Positions 45,501 to 57,600 of a stretch of 64,000 nt of DNA are shown piece by piece. Source of the stretch: Fasciola hepatica. Lineage: Eukaryota > Platyhelminthes > Trematoda > Plagiorchiida > Fasciolidae. Position 1 is the first letter of the stretch. Every line of letters begins with the position of its first letter. Made by a program: the position numbers and the translations under genes. The notes under the pieces were generated by a model that was not told the origin of the DNA, searched no databases, and saw only the letters and a program-made list of their open reading frames with translations. The stretch spans positions 4,982,501 through 5,046,500 of the forward strand of contig CANUEZ040000180.1 in the NCBI GenBank assembly GCA_948099385.1. Direction: 5' to 3'.

Positions 45501-45888
45501 GAGAAGACCACACGTTTATCAGTGATCGATTGCAACTGTCTTTATATAATAATGCCCGGTGCGAAGTTCGAATCCCTCGGTCAGTGGTCAACTCTGTTGC
45601 AGCGCTGCATCGCTGTCGTTCCGCAGTGTCACGTCTAACCTGTCGGGAGATTATGTTGCCCACCACCCCAAGGCTCCTGTCAAGGTTCCCACCACTGCTG
45701 ATATCCGTGGTATCTATGTGGAGACAGAGTGAAGTCTTTCGATATGAAATCTACCGCACTCAATTTTTCGTATTTCAAACACTATTGTAAACTTCGATCC
45801 AATTCAGTTCGTTTACTTGCAGCTTTGTGAATCAGTTAATCGTTCACTCTGCGTGATTTCACTGAGTTCACTTGGACGTTAGCCTCCT

Positions 45889-46026
45889 ATGGGTGGTTCT
45901 ATGACCAAGGTGTTACCCGGTCTCTATGTGGGTGCACTGGATAATACAAAAGATGAAGAAGAACTGATGGCCAACGGCATTTCACACATTCTGGTGGTTC
46001 AGAATGAAGATTATGAAATGGAAAAG
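45889..46026 (+). CDS. Pseudophosphatase exon 1
   Basis: Codes residues 1-46 (MGGSMTKV to DYEMEK) and ends in phase 0 at AAAAG followed by GTGATT. It aligns with the N-terminal strand-helix part of DUSP15/22, ending where the human proteins reach their variable loop. Confidence 0.8.
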
Positions 46027-48515
46027 GTGATTGAATTTTGTATTATTTCTTTGGTATGCATTTGTGTCCATTAAGGTTTACTTGTCTAAGTGTGATGCAG
46101 TTGTCATTGACGATCATATCAGCGCTATTTTGTTTAAGTGCCATATCCTATCCTTACATAGTTCCTCACCCAACGTATCAGGACAATAGTTGGTGGTTCT
46201 CCATGACTCAAATTGGTCCATTTAACCGTGTGGTATATTTGTATGAACAAGAACGAAAAAACTGGCCGGTGATGGCATGGTCTGTGCTTATTATCTCAGA
46301 ACTGATAACCGGAGACTTCTACCACTGTGTGTACCGGTCTATTATGATGAGAATCCAGTAAGCACAAGGACGCTAAAATTAATAACTTTCCGGTCCTATC
46401 CTCGAAAAGTAGGTAAAATGAGGTTTGGGCGTTCTTCCTTGTAGCACGCTCAGTGAAGTGCCGACCACTGCTTTTGGACAGTCAGTATATTTCCCTAGTC
46501 ACATGGTTCTGATAAGTGAACAGTTCATTTCAGCTCTCATCCATCTCGGTTTCCACAAAATTTTGTAGACATTCACTTGATGAAGTCTATGTTTTCTTGG
46601 TCATAATATTTGAAGTGCTTGCATAAATCGCTTTTTGTGTGCGTAAGCCATAAACCATGGAACAAATGGCCTTCAGTTTCAATTCGGGCAATGTTCAGAT
46701 TTGTTTGGTGGGGTAGGGCGATACACCACTTCCAAGGTATCACAAGACCGGTGTCCATAAAGTGGCCCAGAAGGCAAGTGCTAATTGAACTCCTGCCTGC
46801 GGCTCAAGCAAAGTGGTTCATGCCTCTTAGTGCCTCAAGGTAAATGTTTCGTTGTGCAAATTTTTTGGGATGCGCCCCATGCACATGAATGAATGGACTA
46901 TAATAAAAAAAGCCAACTTGTTTTTCACTTGAGTAGAAAAGCCCACGTCCCAGTTTCAAACTGTTCTGAGTGCCAGTTCCGTTCTCTGCTCGGTCTTTGG
47001 TTGCCACCTCGCAGCATCCTCTTCTTTAGAGCGAAATAAACAGAAACATTATGAACAAACAAACAGCAAGAGTTATGAGGGGAAAAGTAAGAACACAATG
47101 ATAGGTTTCGAATGGAGCTATGCCACTGAACACGGCACTTAGCCCTATTACCCGGTGTTTCTAACCTCCTAGTGGGAAGGTCTGGTGGAATACAACTAGT
47201 CCTACTCGGCCAACAGTACTGTCGTGGACTGACTACCTCGACCCATCTTCCGACCACTGTCTGTCTCAGAACAACATGTACTAAGGGAGTTCATCTTTCT
47301 TATGATAAGCTCGTTCATGATTGCAGTGGCAAGGGTATACCAGTTAGACTTGAAGGCTCACCGCACTATTAGGGATAACCAGTAACCTGACCCCGGGACT
47401 TAGAGTGGTGAACCACATGAGGTATCGATAGGTTAGGTGTGGTAGCGAGCCGGGCGTCAATGGATTACTGTGCACCACCATCTGTAGATACGCAAAATTC
47501 CTCAGCCACATTAACCTGTTCGGGTTAAATACTGGTTCCAGTGACTGGCCTCTGGTTCGCAATATCTTACTGCTAACCTAAGCATGCGGTGTTCCTACCA
47601 TAATCAAGCAGTACTGCGAAGACACTGCTCAAACACCGATAGACATCACGTATCTCCTACCCTTAACGGCCATGCTTCTGAGCCGTATAGGAGAACTAAC
47701 CCAACTGCCGCATGTGCTGTCGATCCCTGGCAAACAATCGGGTGTCACACCAACCCCACACAACTCAGATTGGCACAAACCAAATGCGCCTTCTGTATTC
47801 GCGACGGCACTCCGTCCGATATTTGATCACCTGATGAGATTTAACTGTCCAGGTAAGAAGTCCGCCTACTTCATCTAAGCCTTCTCCTCAATGGGGTAAG
47901 AGTTGTAGGTTCAACACAATTCTGCAGCAGAATTTCTGAATTCAAACGTCCAAAACTCACCCCCAAAAATTACTACACTGTTGTTTAGAGTATCGAGAGA
48001 ATCCTACAACTTACCTGATTCTTCACTTAGAAAAACTGCATATTCGAACAAGATTAGCGACGTTTTTATACCAGAATACGGCTATTTCCAAAATCGTTCC
48101 AATCGCACAATTGAAAAGATAAGGTGGTAGGGGCAACCTTGATGCACAGCACTTCTCGTGGTGAACTCGGCGAAAGATCGCGATAAGTATAAATTCGACT
48201 TCGGCAGTTCACTGGATAGTCGGCTGAGAACAGTTTGGATGCGGTACTTACCAAGTTAGTTCTTTTCTCAAGGACCCGCCTTTTCCCTTGTAAATCAGCA
48301 CAATCATCTCGACTTGATAATTCCGTGAGGTAGCAACAGGAACCAAAGCCACAAAGTGCGAGTTTGATGAGTGGAAGAACTAAGCCAAGTACAGTCACCG
48401 AATCACAACACTGCATGGGAATCTGCCCACTTTGCTAGATTGCTGGGCAGAGCCTTGTTAAATTGGCTACCAAAGCTTCGTTCCGGTGTTTGAAGAAAGG
48501 ACGGAGGCAACCTAT

Positions 48516-48603
<88 letters not shown>

Positions 48604-51600
48604 AAGCGTTGACAGCTGATTCAGGATGTGCGCGAAATCGCTGGCGGTTCTGTTCGTAATATTAAGCTGTTCTCATTTTTCTCGGCTAATTGTGTATGGA
48701 TTTCGACGCCAGCTCATTCACCTGTTAATCTCTCCTCTTTGGAACATTCCGTTCAACTGGAACACAACGTTTGCACTAATCCCGATGCGCGATCTTCCAG
48801 TCTGCCGGTCGTCATTATCTGCAGGTCGTGGTCAACGACCAAGATGATCATGCGATTGCACGTTGTCTTTTCGAGACGAATGATTTCATTCATGCCGCAC
48901 GGGTGCAATCGGACAATGTTCTTGTGTGCAGGTGAGTAAGCTAGACTTTTTCGCGTGTTTGTGTGTGTCGATGATGATGATTTGAATCGACTGATTAACT
49001 TTATACGCATCGCCCACTCTAAGTATCCGTCTTTTCCGCATTTTGCTTTTCTTGCACCTCATTTAACTTCAATTCAGTAATTTGGTTTGCTTAACGATCA
49101 GGGGGCGAAAGCCATTTGAATGATAAGCGTTCAAATGCAAAGTACGTGTTACGAACGCCGACCAACTATCGTGCAACCAATAATACACAATTCCTAATCA
49201 CGCGCAGTAGCTGGTAACTCGACCCGCTCGCGCAGGGGGAGAACATGGAAAACAAGACCTCCAGGTCAGCCGTCACGTCAACGCCACGGGTGGTTGAGAT
49301 TCGTAAAAGCCAAGTGCGCTTTCTCCTTGTGTGATGATACACACTATCCAATATCCGACCACCGGAGCTATCTAACTACGTGGATAACAAAACCTATCTG
49401 CTACCGCTTGGGAAATCGGGGTTGCATTTTTCGTCTTCTGCACAAACTCATCGTCATCATCATCGTACAGCGTTAAGCAGTAGGGCAAGCCCCACCGACC
49501 ACTGCCTTTCTCGCCATCTGGCACGTTGAATTACAAAGTATGAATATACAAGATGAACAGGGAGTGGACCTACACAAGTGGGAAAAGGAAAGAACGCCCT
49601 AGTAGACAACGCACAGAATACACAGTCCAACTGTACGAACGCACATCGATCAGTCATTCTGATTCGATAGAAAGTGACAACACGATCGCCACTGCTCGCG
49701 GTTCGCAGCCATATCCTTCAGTGTCTCGAGCCAACCGGTAGATGGATCTTTTGAACCCCAACCACAAAGACGTGAAGCACCTACTTTTCCTAAGTCTGCT
49801 GTACATTTTCTCATTCCTCGCTGCCACGTCATCTGTTGACCTCCATGTGGTCTCTTCAACTCCCTAGGAGGAACGGAGAATAGGATACGGTATGGTAGAC
49901 GTGTGTTTGCCACACGTAACACGTGTCCCAACCAACGAAGTCTACTAAGTTGGATACGCTGTGACAGAACGTTCTCTGAATTAGTACCCAATACTCGCTT
50001 TCTGACCTCATCATTAATCACTCGGCTATTCCACCCAATCCTAGCGATACTACGTAAACACCGATGGTCGAGAACCTCAAGACGACGAATATATTCAGCA
50101 CGCAGACTCCAAGTCTCGCAAACATACAACAAAACTGAACGCACTGCAGCACAGTATACACGGCCTTTCAACTTCAGTGAAATATCAGATCGACGCCACA
50201 AGTGCTTCAGTCCAGCGTACGCCGCTCGAGCCTTGGATATCCTCGTACTCACCTCTACTACAATGCTTTCATCGGTCGTCGCGCAGCTACCGAGGTAGGT
50301 GAAGTGGTCGATAACTGCCAGCGCCTCCCCATCGAGCATCAACCTCGGAATTGTTGACGTCCATTCTTGTAACATCACCTTACACTTTGAAGGTGCAAAG
50401 CGCATGCCAAATGAAGCTACAGCTCTTGCGAGATTATCTAGTGCACGTTGAGCATGTTCCGTGCATTCGAACAAACAGACAACGTCGTCTGCATAATCTA
50501 GGTCACATAGCTTTTCACTATTTCCTTGTTCGACGCCTACATCCTGAAGATTTTGCAGTGCACTCTCCATTATTTTGTCCATGACGAAGTTGAACAGGAG
50601 CGGAGACATGGGGCATCCCTGTCGAACACCGCTGGTCGTTTCGAACTGACCGGATAAGTCACCGTAAACCCTAACGCGGCCAAAAGTATGAGAATACGAT
50701 GATCTCATTAGGTTCACGAACTTCTGGGGCAAATTTTTTCGATGAAGAACACTGAAAAGCGATGTTCGATCAACTGAATCGAAGGCGCTTTTCAGGTCTA
50801 AGAAAAGCAATATTGTCGGTCGGCGGTACGTGTGACGCGTTTCAAGTAATCGGCAAAAGAAAAAAATCTGGTCGATGCATCCTCGAACCGGGCGAAACCC
50901 AGCCTGCTGTTCGCGGACATTCCTCTCGCGAGCCGGTGTAAGACGGTGCAGCAGAATCGATACTAACACTTCGGTGACTATCGGAATAAGGCTAATCCCA
51001 CGATGATTACTACAGTCATTGTGTATTCCCTTCTTGAAGATGGGAACAATCAATGACTCACTCCTTATTAACGGAATACGCTCCTCGTTCCAAATGTCAC
51101 GGAGCAAGGCGGTAAGTGATTTTATCAACGCCTCACCACCCAGTTTGAAAAGAACTGGAGGAAGTTCGTCGGGACCTGCCGCTTTCCCTCGATTTAGTAA
51201 TCGAATACATGACTCTACTTCTACTTCCGATGGGGGCTCAAGTGATACCACCCAAGGAGTCACAGTTGTTAACACGGGAGTAACTACACTAGCGTGCGGC
51301 CAGCTAAACTGTTTTTTGAAGTACTTGGCCCATCGGTCAAGCCTTTGCTGTTTGCTATGGATGGGTTCTCCATTTCTATTGCAAATCGTTTCACTGACCT
51401 GAGTTCGCCGTCCACCGGTGTTACGAATAAGTTTGAACAGTCTTTGACTGTTACCTGAAGCAGCTGCTATTTCCATTTCTTCGGCTACCTTCACCCACCA
51501 ATTTTCGCGATCATTCTGCACAAACTGGCTAAATACGAAACTCAACAATTAATTTTGCGGAGATGGTAGGTTTGGGATCAGTATCACGTCATTTCATGGT

Positions 51601-54600
51601 CTTTTGAATTTCATTTCGCACACTTTTTGGTGAAAACGGAAAAATTTGAGTAAACAAGGTGGATGGTTTTTGCTCCTATTGAATCCGCTATGCTCATCTT
51701 TCACACATTCACTGTTCCTCGTTCACGCAATCCCTCTCGCAGCCTACTCGACAGAACGTTTCTTCCTTGTGACAATGGTCTTTATGTATGTACTGGTCAT
51801 TCATCCATACACCGCTCATCACGTACTGTGCGTCCCATAACCGTCTAGCGACCTGTGTAACTCACATGCCATCACGACGAGACTGCACCTTGACTTCCTT
51901 CTATGACCCATAGAGCTACACAGCGTGACTTCCTCAAGCCGGAGATGCAGTCATGCCTAACAGGCCAATGGGTAGAGAACTGACGAAACAGTCTCCTGGT
52001 CCTCAAGGTTGGGTCCGATTTCACCTGCCAACTCAGTCGATAAAATCAGTAAGAGAATAATTGATCCAAGCAAATGGGCTTTCACTCAGCCACCCCACTT
52101 CCTTGCGGACAGGTTCCTGTTAAAACTAAAGGCTTTGGTTGAGAACCCTAATCGTTCTGCTTTGTGGCTAAACACCCTAGCAGTACCTGTCCAACATCTC
52201 CCATCAACTACACGGATGCAAAGAATTCCGTACAAAATCAGTCGCTGCGCAGGATAATCAGGACCGCGCTACCCACTGCATCAGGTGGAGTGGGTAGGGA
52301 TAACTGGGCTACTGCTCAGAGTTCCCTATCTTTTACTCAACCTTTGTCTTCTGTCCCCAACCACCTCTTTTTGCCCCATCTATCCACCCATAATGCTCCC
52401 ACTGATAACACGGTCGATACTCGCAACGGTTCATCGTCAAATAGTGTCGGGAATAATCCTCGGTCTGGTAACTCACATCTTCTCACGCTTCGTCAGCCTC
52501 TGAATCTCGGCTCCTTCAACGTGCGTACACTCATGCAGGTCGGTCAGCAGGCGTGCTTAGCCCTCACAGTAGATTCTCTGAAGATTGATGTCTGCTGCTT
52601 AAGTGAAACGCGTATCCAGGATTGGAGCAGTGTAATTCAACTACTTGCTCCCAGTATCTCATCGAGTTATTTTCTGCGTACTTAAGGAGACGAAGCAGCT
52701 AAAGCTGTGGGTCACCGTGATGTAGAAATAGTCTTGAGTGACAAGGCTGAGGCTGCCCTTTAATACTGGATCCCGGTTAATAGTCGTGTATGTGCTGTGA
52801 GACTCCAGGGATCAGTTGGCGTTCGAAGGGTTGTTGTATTAAGCGCAATTTGTTTGTGATGTCGGCGTACGCCCCAACGGACTGCAGCTCTGACATGCAG
52901 AAAGATGATTTCTATTATGAACTCACCACCCTCGTTCACAGCAGTAAAGGTTCTGACATTGTAGTGCACAAGTTGGCAAACTTAGTGTGTCAGAAGCTTG
53001 TTTAGGTGAGCGTTGTGCTTTACCCACTGAGCGTACATATAACGGGGATAGACTTCTCCAGTTTTGTGCAGACAAATGATTGTTCTTGTCTAGCACCAAT
53101 TTCCGACACAACTCGCGTCGAACAGCGACATGGCGCTCTAACTCTGCAGGTACTTTGAGTCAAATTGATCATATCGCCGTGAGCTACCCGTGGCGCAGTT
53201 CTGCTCAGAACTGTAGATCTTACTGGTCCACGTACGTAGAGTCGGACTATGCATTAGTTTTAATGCGATTATCTCTCCAACTCCATGGTAATCGTCGTCA
53301 ACCGCGAACCGGGTTATCCGTGCAGCGTTTGTATGATCCAGAAGTTGGCACCCGTTATAGACAGAAGTTAGCACATGAGCTAGGATCTACGACGAACAGT
53401 AATGTAGATGAGCATTGGGCTCATTATCAAACAGGCAATGCACTTTGCAGCAGGTTTTGCCTGTGGTCCTAGATCCGTTGTCCATCAAAGACACTGGATT
53501 TCGCAAGAATCAGTCAGGCTAAAAGAGAAAAAAGGTCAGCTCTCGAACTGTAAGGAGATGAATAAGATGCGGCGAAAGCTGCAGAGGTAAGTTACAAAAA
53601 GCCTTAAGAATGACAACGAGCATTGGTGGGTCAAGGTAGTCGAATAAATGTAAATAGCAGCTGCTTCAGGAAACAGTCAAAGACTGTTCAAACTTATTCG
53701 TGAGACCGTTGGACGGCGAAGCCGTGTCAGTGAAACGATATGCAATAGAAATGAAGAGCCTATTTATGACAGAGAGCAAAAGCTTGACCGTTGAGCCGAA
53801 TACTTCAGGGAGCAATTTAGCTGGCCGCGCGGTAATGTAGTAATTCCGAAGTCAACATCTGCGATTCCTTGGGGAGTATCACTTGAGCCCCCATCGGAAG
53901 TGGAAGTAGAGTCATACATTCCATTACTGAAGCGTGGGAAAGCGGCCGGTCCTGACGGACTCTTTCCAGTTCTTTTCAAAATGGGTGGTGGTGCATTGAT
54001 AAAATCACATACCACCTTACTCCGTGGTGTTTAGAATGAGAAACGTATTCCGTTGTTACGAGGCGGGTCATTGATTGTTCTCATCTTCAAAAAGGGAATA
54101 CGCAATGACTGTGGCAATCATCATGGGATTAGCTCAGTTCCGATAGTCACTAATGTATCATCCTGGATTTTGTTGCGTCGGCTTAATCCAGGTGGCGAGA
54201 GGAATGCCCGCGGACAGCAAACCGGACTCCACTCACGTTATGGATTCATCGACCCAATTGTTACTCCTCGCCAATTACTTGAAACTCCTCACACACTCCG
54301 TCGGCCGACATTAATAGTTTTCCTTCACTTGAAAGGCGCCTTCGATTCAGTTGACCAGGCGGTGCTATTCAATGCTCTTCACAGGAAAGATACGCCCAAG
54401 AAGTTCAAGGATCTACTGAGATCATTGTATTCTCATACTTTTGGCCGCGTTAGGGTTTACGGTGACTTATCCGGTCAGTTCGAAACGACCAGCGGTGTTC
54501 GACAGGGATGTCCCATGTCTCCGCTCCTGTTCAACTTCGTCATGGACAAAATAATGGAGAGTGCACTGCAAAATCTTCAGGATGTAGGCGTCGAACAAGG

Positions 54601-57600
54601 AAATAGTGAAAAGCTATGTGACCTAGATTATGCAGACGACGTTGTCTGTTTGTTCGAATGCACGGAACATGCTCAACGTGCACTAGATAATCTCGCAAGA
54701 GCTGTAGCTTCATTTGGCATGCGCTTTGCACCTTCAAAGTGTAAAGTGATGTTGCAAGATTGGACGTGAACGATTCCAAGGTTTGCGCTCAATAGGGAGG
54801 AACTAACAATTGTTGACCGCTTTCGTTACCTCGGCAGCAGCGTGACGATGGATGAGACCACAATAGAGGAGATGAACATGCGTATATCCAAGGCTTGAGA
54901 GACGTGCATCGGACTGAAGCACTTGTGGCGCCGACCTGATATTTCACTGAAGTTGAAAGGTCATGTGTACTGTGCTGCGATGCGTTCAGTTTTGTTGTGT
55001 TTGCGAGACTTGGAGTCTGCGTATAGTGGGTATTCGTCGCTTTGAAGTTTTCGACCATCACTGTTTGCGTGGTATCGCTAAGATTGGATGGAATGACCGA
55101 GTGAACAATGCCGAAGTCAGAAATCGAGTATTGAGTACCAGTTCAGGGAGTTCTCTATCACAGCGTATCCAACTTAGTAGACTTCGTTAGTTGGGGCACG
55201 TGTTACGTATGGCAAACGCACGTCTTATTCTCCGTTCCTCCTCGGGAATGGAAGAAACCACGTGGAGGTTAACAGATGACGTGGCAGCGAGGAATGAGAA
55301 AATGTACAGCAGACTTAGGAAAAGTAGGTGCTTCACGTCTTTGTGGTTGGGGTTCAAAAGATCCATCTACCGGTTGGCTCGAGACACTGAAGGATATGGC
55401 TGCGAACCGCGAGCAGTGGCGATCGTGTTGTCACTTTCTATCGAATCAGAATGACTGATCGATGTGCGTTCGTACAGTTGGACTGTGTATTCTGTGTGTT
55501 GTCTACTAGGGCGTTCTTTCCTTTTCCCACTTGTGTAGGTCCACTCCCTGTTCATCTTGTATATTCATAGTTTGTAATTCAACGTGCCAGATGGCGAGAA
55601 AGGCAGTGGTCGGTGGGGCTTGCCCTAGTGTTCAACGTTGTACAGTGATGATGTGATGTAACTTACATGAACCCAGGTTTGCACCCATGTGTCCATTGGC
55701 TGCCTACGCTGAGTCGGGATTTCTACCCTTCATTCCCACAACCTCCGTTGACGGTAGCCTGCATTGTCACTGTTCTTTCTTGGTTTTTGTCCCTCTGTTC
55801 GTCGTTTAAGTTTGTTAGGCTAATGGTGCTGTAATCTGTTGACCTTTTGTCCCCCGATTGCCGTTGCCCAGTGGGCTTCCCTTTTTCGACTCCACTGTTG
55901 TTGTTTAGTGTTTGAGATCTTGTTGAAGGACGCTACAAATTGAGGTTTGTATGTGACAGTCTTTTACCTTTTCATTTACGTGTGCCTCACCTTAATTAAA
56001 TCCCCCATTGTGGTTGGTTTCTTATTTGATGTTGCCCGTAAATTTAAATCGGTCTAGATGCCGAACGTATCTTATTTTTACATATCACTTATAAAATCGG
56101 TTGGGGACTACCACCTTGCAGTTTTGAGGCGTAAATCGCGTGACTACTGACTGTGTGCTCCCGTAACAACCGTTAGTTTTATTCGTGCTCACATTAGATT
56201 CCACCCTCATCCTCGCGACATCATCCAGAGAAGCAGTACTACTTTTCCGGTCAGAAGTGAGCGGGAGGTGATTCAGTTCAGTGTAATCGACACTAAAATT
56301 AGTCCAAGCGGAGGTTTAGTTGACTGTCCTACGCTCCGTTGAGGATAATGTCACCTGGCAATTTGCCGTATAACACTATTACCCCCGTAATTTGGTTTCG
56401 TCATATTCGACGCCCTCGGTGGTCTCGTAGCTTAGCGCGCTCGCGGTACTAAGGCTTGAGTGACGTCCATGTCCTGGTCTGAATGAAGAGGTGTTAACGT
56501 TTGAACCGCTTCAGCTTCTTCCGTTGTCAGTTTCTTGGGATCGCGTTTCCTACCTGGGCTCGAAAGCATCTCCGATGTCATCCTGGGGCTTCACACGTTT
56601 TGCCGCCCAATAATAGTAGTTACGTCTGTATCCATCGATTATGAGGCATGTGTTAGCAGCGAACCACAAGGCCGATGGCAACAATTCATTCCAAATACGT
56701 TACACTGATTTGAGGTCACCCTTGTCGGAGTCTATGGAGGCGATGACAGGTGGCGACCCTTCTTTCGTTATTGTATTTGAACTTGTCGTTGTCCATATAT
56801 TCTGTACAAATATTTTACAGTTAAAATGCAGCAAAGTGTTTCGGAATCTATGTCGTGTAATTAGTATTCTCCTTTTTGAAACTCACTTCCGAAAAGCATA
56901 TTTCAAACGGGGTTTATTGTAGACCGAGTCATTATGTCGTGCCAGGGTTTCGCTGACCATAACATATAATCGGTAGTGTTGTAAGATTTACGTCTAGTGA
57001 TGATTTGCTAGATTTATGGCCAAAACCCGAGTTTTCAGACTGGAATTTGCAACTGCATTACTGGACTGTTGGTAATTAGGACTTGGTTCACGTTTCGTCT
57101 TTCTCAGTTATCCCCGTTTCTGTGAGTTTAATATTTTGAGTTAATTATGACAAGGTAGTTGGTAAAAAAGAGCCCGTCATTTGCTATTCTCCCATACAGT
57201 GATTCTGGCATGTCAGCCAGCGTTGCCATAGTCGCGGTCTATTTGATGTCAGTCTATCGTTTAGACAGCCGATCCGCTTTGGGCGTTATTCAGGGACTTC
57301 GTCACGCGGCCAATCCAGTCGCCTCGTTACAAGGTCAATTGGAACGATTTGAGAGTGCAGCTGCTGGAGGCCTCTACGCCGACGCGATTTTCTCACGTTC
57401 TCCGGGGCGTCACAGTCAAAAACTGTCCACCACTCCGGAGATGTCAAGACTTCCTAACCAACAACCAATCACGATGGACACCGAGCATACGCGAATGGTG
57501 GAAAAATTTGGTCAATGGTCACGTCTTGACGTAAGTGCGCTCACTTTCACTTGACCTGATCATTGTGATTCACCATACGCCCCGTTACCAGTTATGCTCA

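Larger units (their letters stand above)
46027..48800 (+). other. Intron 1 (2774 bp)
   Basis: GT at 46027 and AG at 48799-48800 (GATCTTCCAG). It holds an RTE 3' fragment (46950-47350, minus), a SINE-like scrap (47370-47480, minus) and a long TA microsatellite. The remaining stretches show no recognised gene; a 107-codon frame at 46038-46361 has no relatives I know. Confidence 0.7.
48932..57199 (+). other. Intron 2 (8268 bp), loaded with inverted RTE LINEs
   Basis: Starts GTGAGT and ends CCCATACAG. It contains a minus-strand RTE (49440-51550) and a plus-strand RTE (about 52010-55660). Stretches 48932-49440, 51550-52010 and 55670-57199 show no recognised gene. Near 56424-56440 an isolated TAGCTTAGCGCG resembles a pol III A box but has no B box after it. 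Confidence 0.75.

Noticed and set aside
56420..56470. Third tRNA-like head (TAGCTTAGCGCG)
   Set aside because: No B box at the expected distance.
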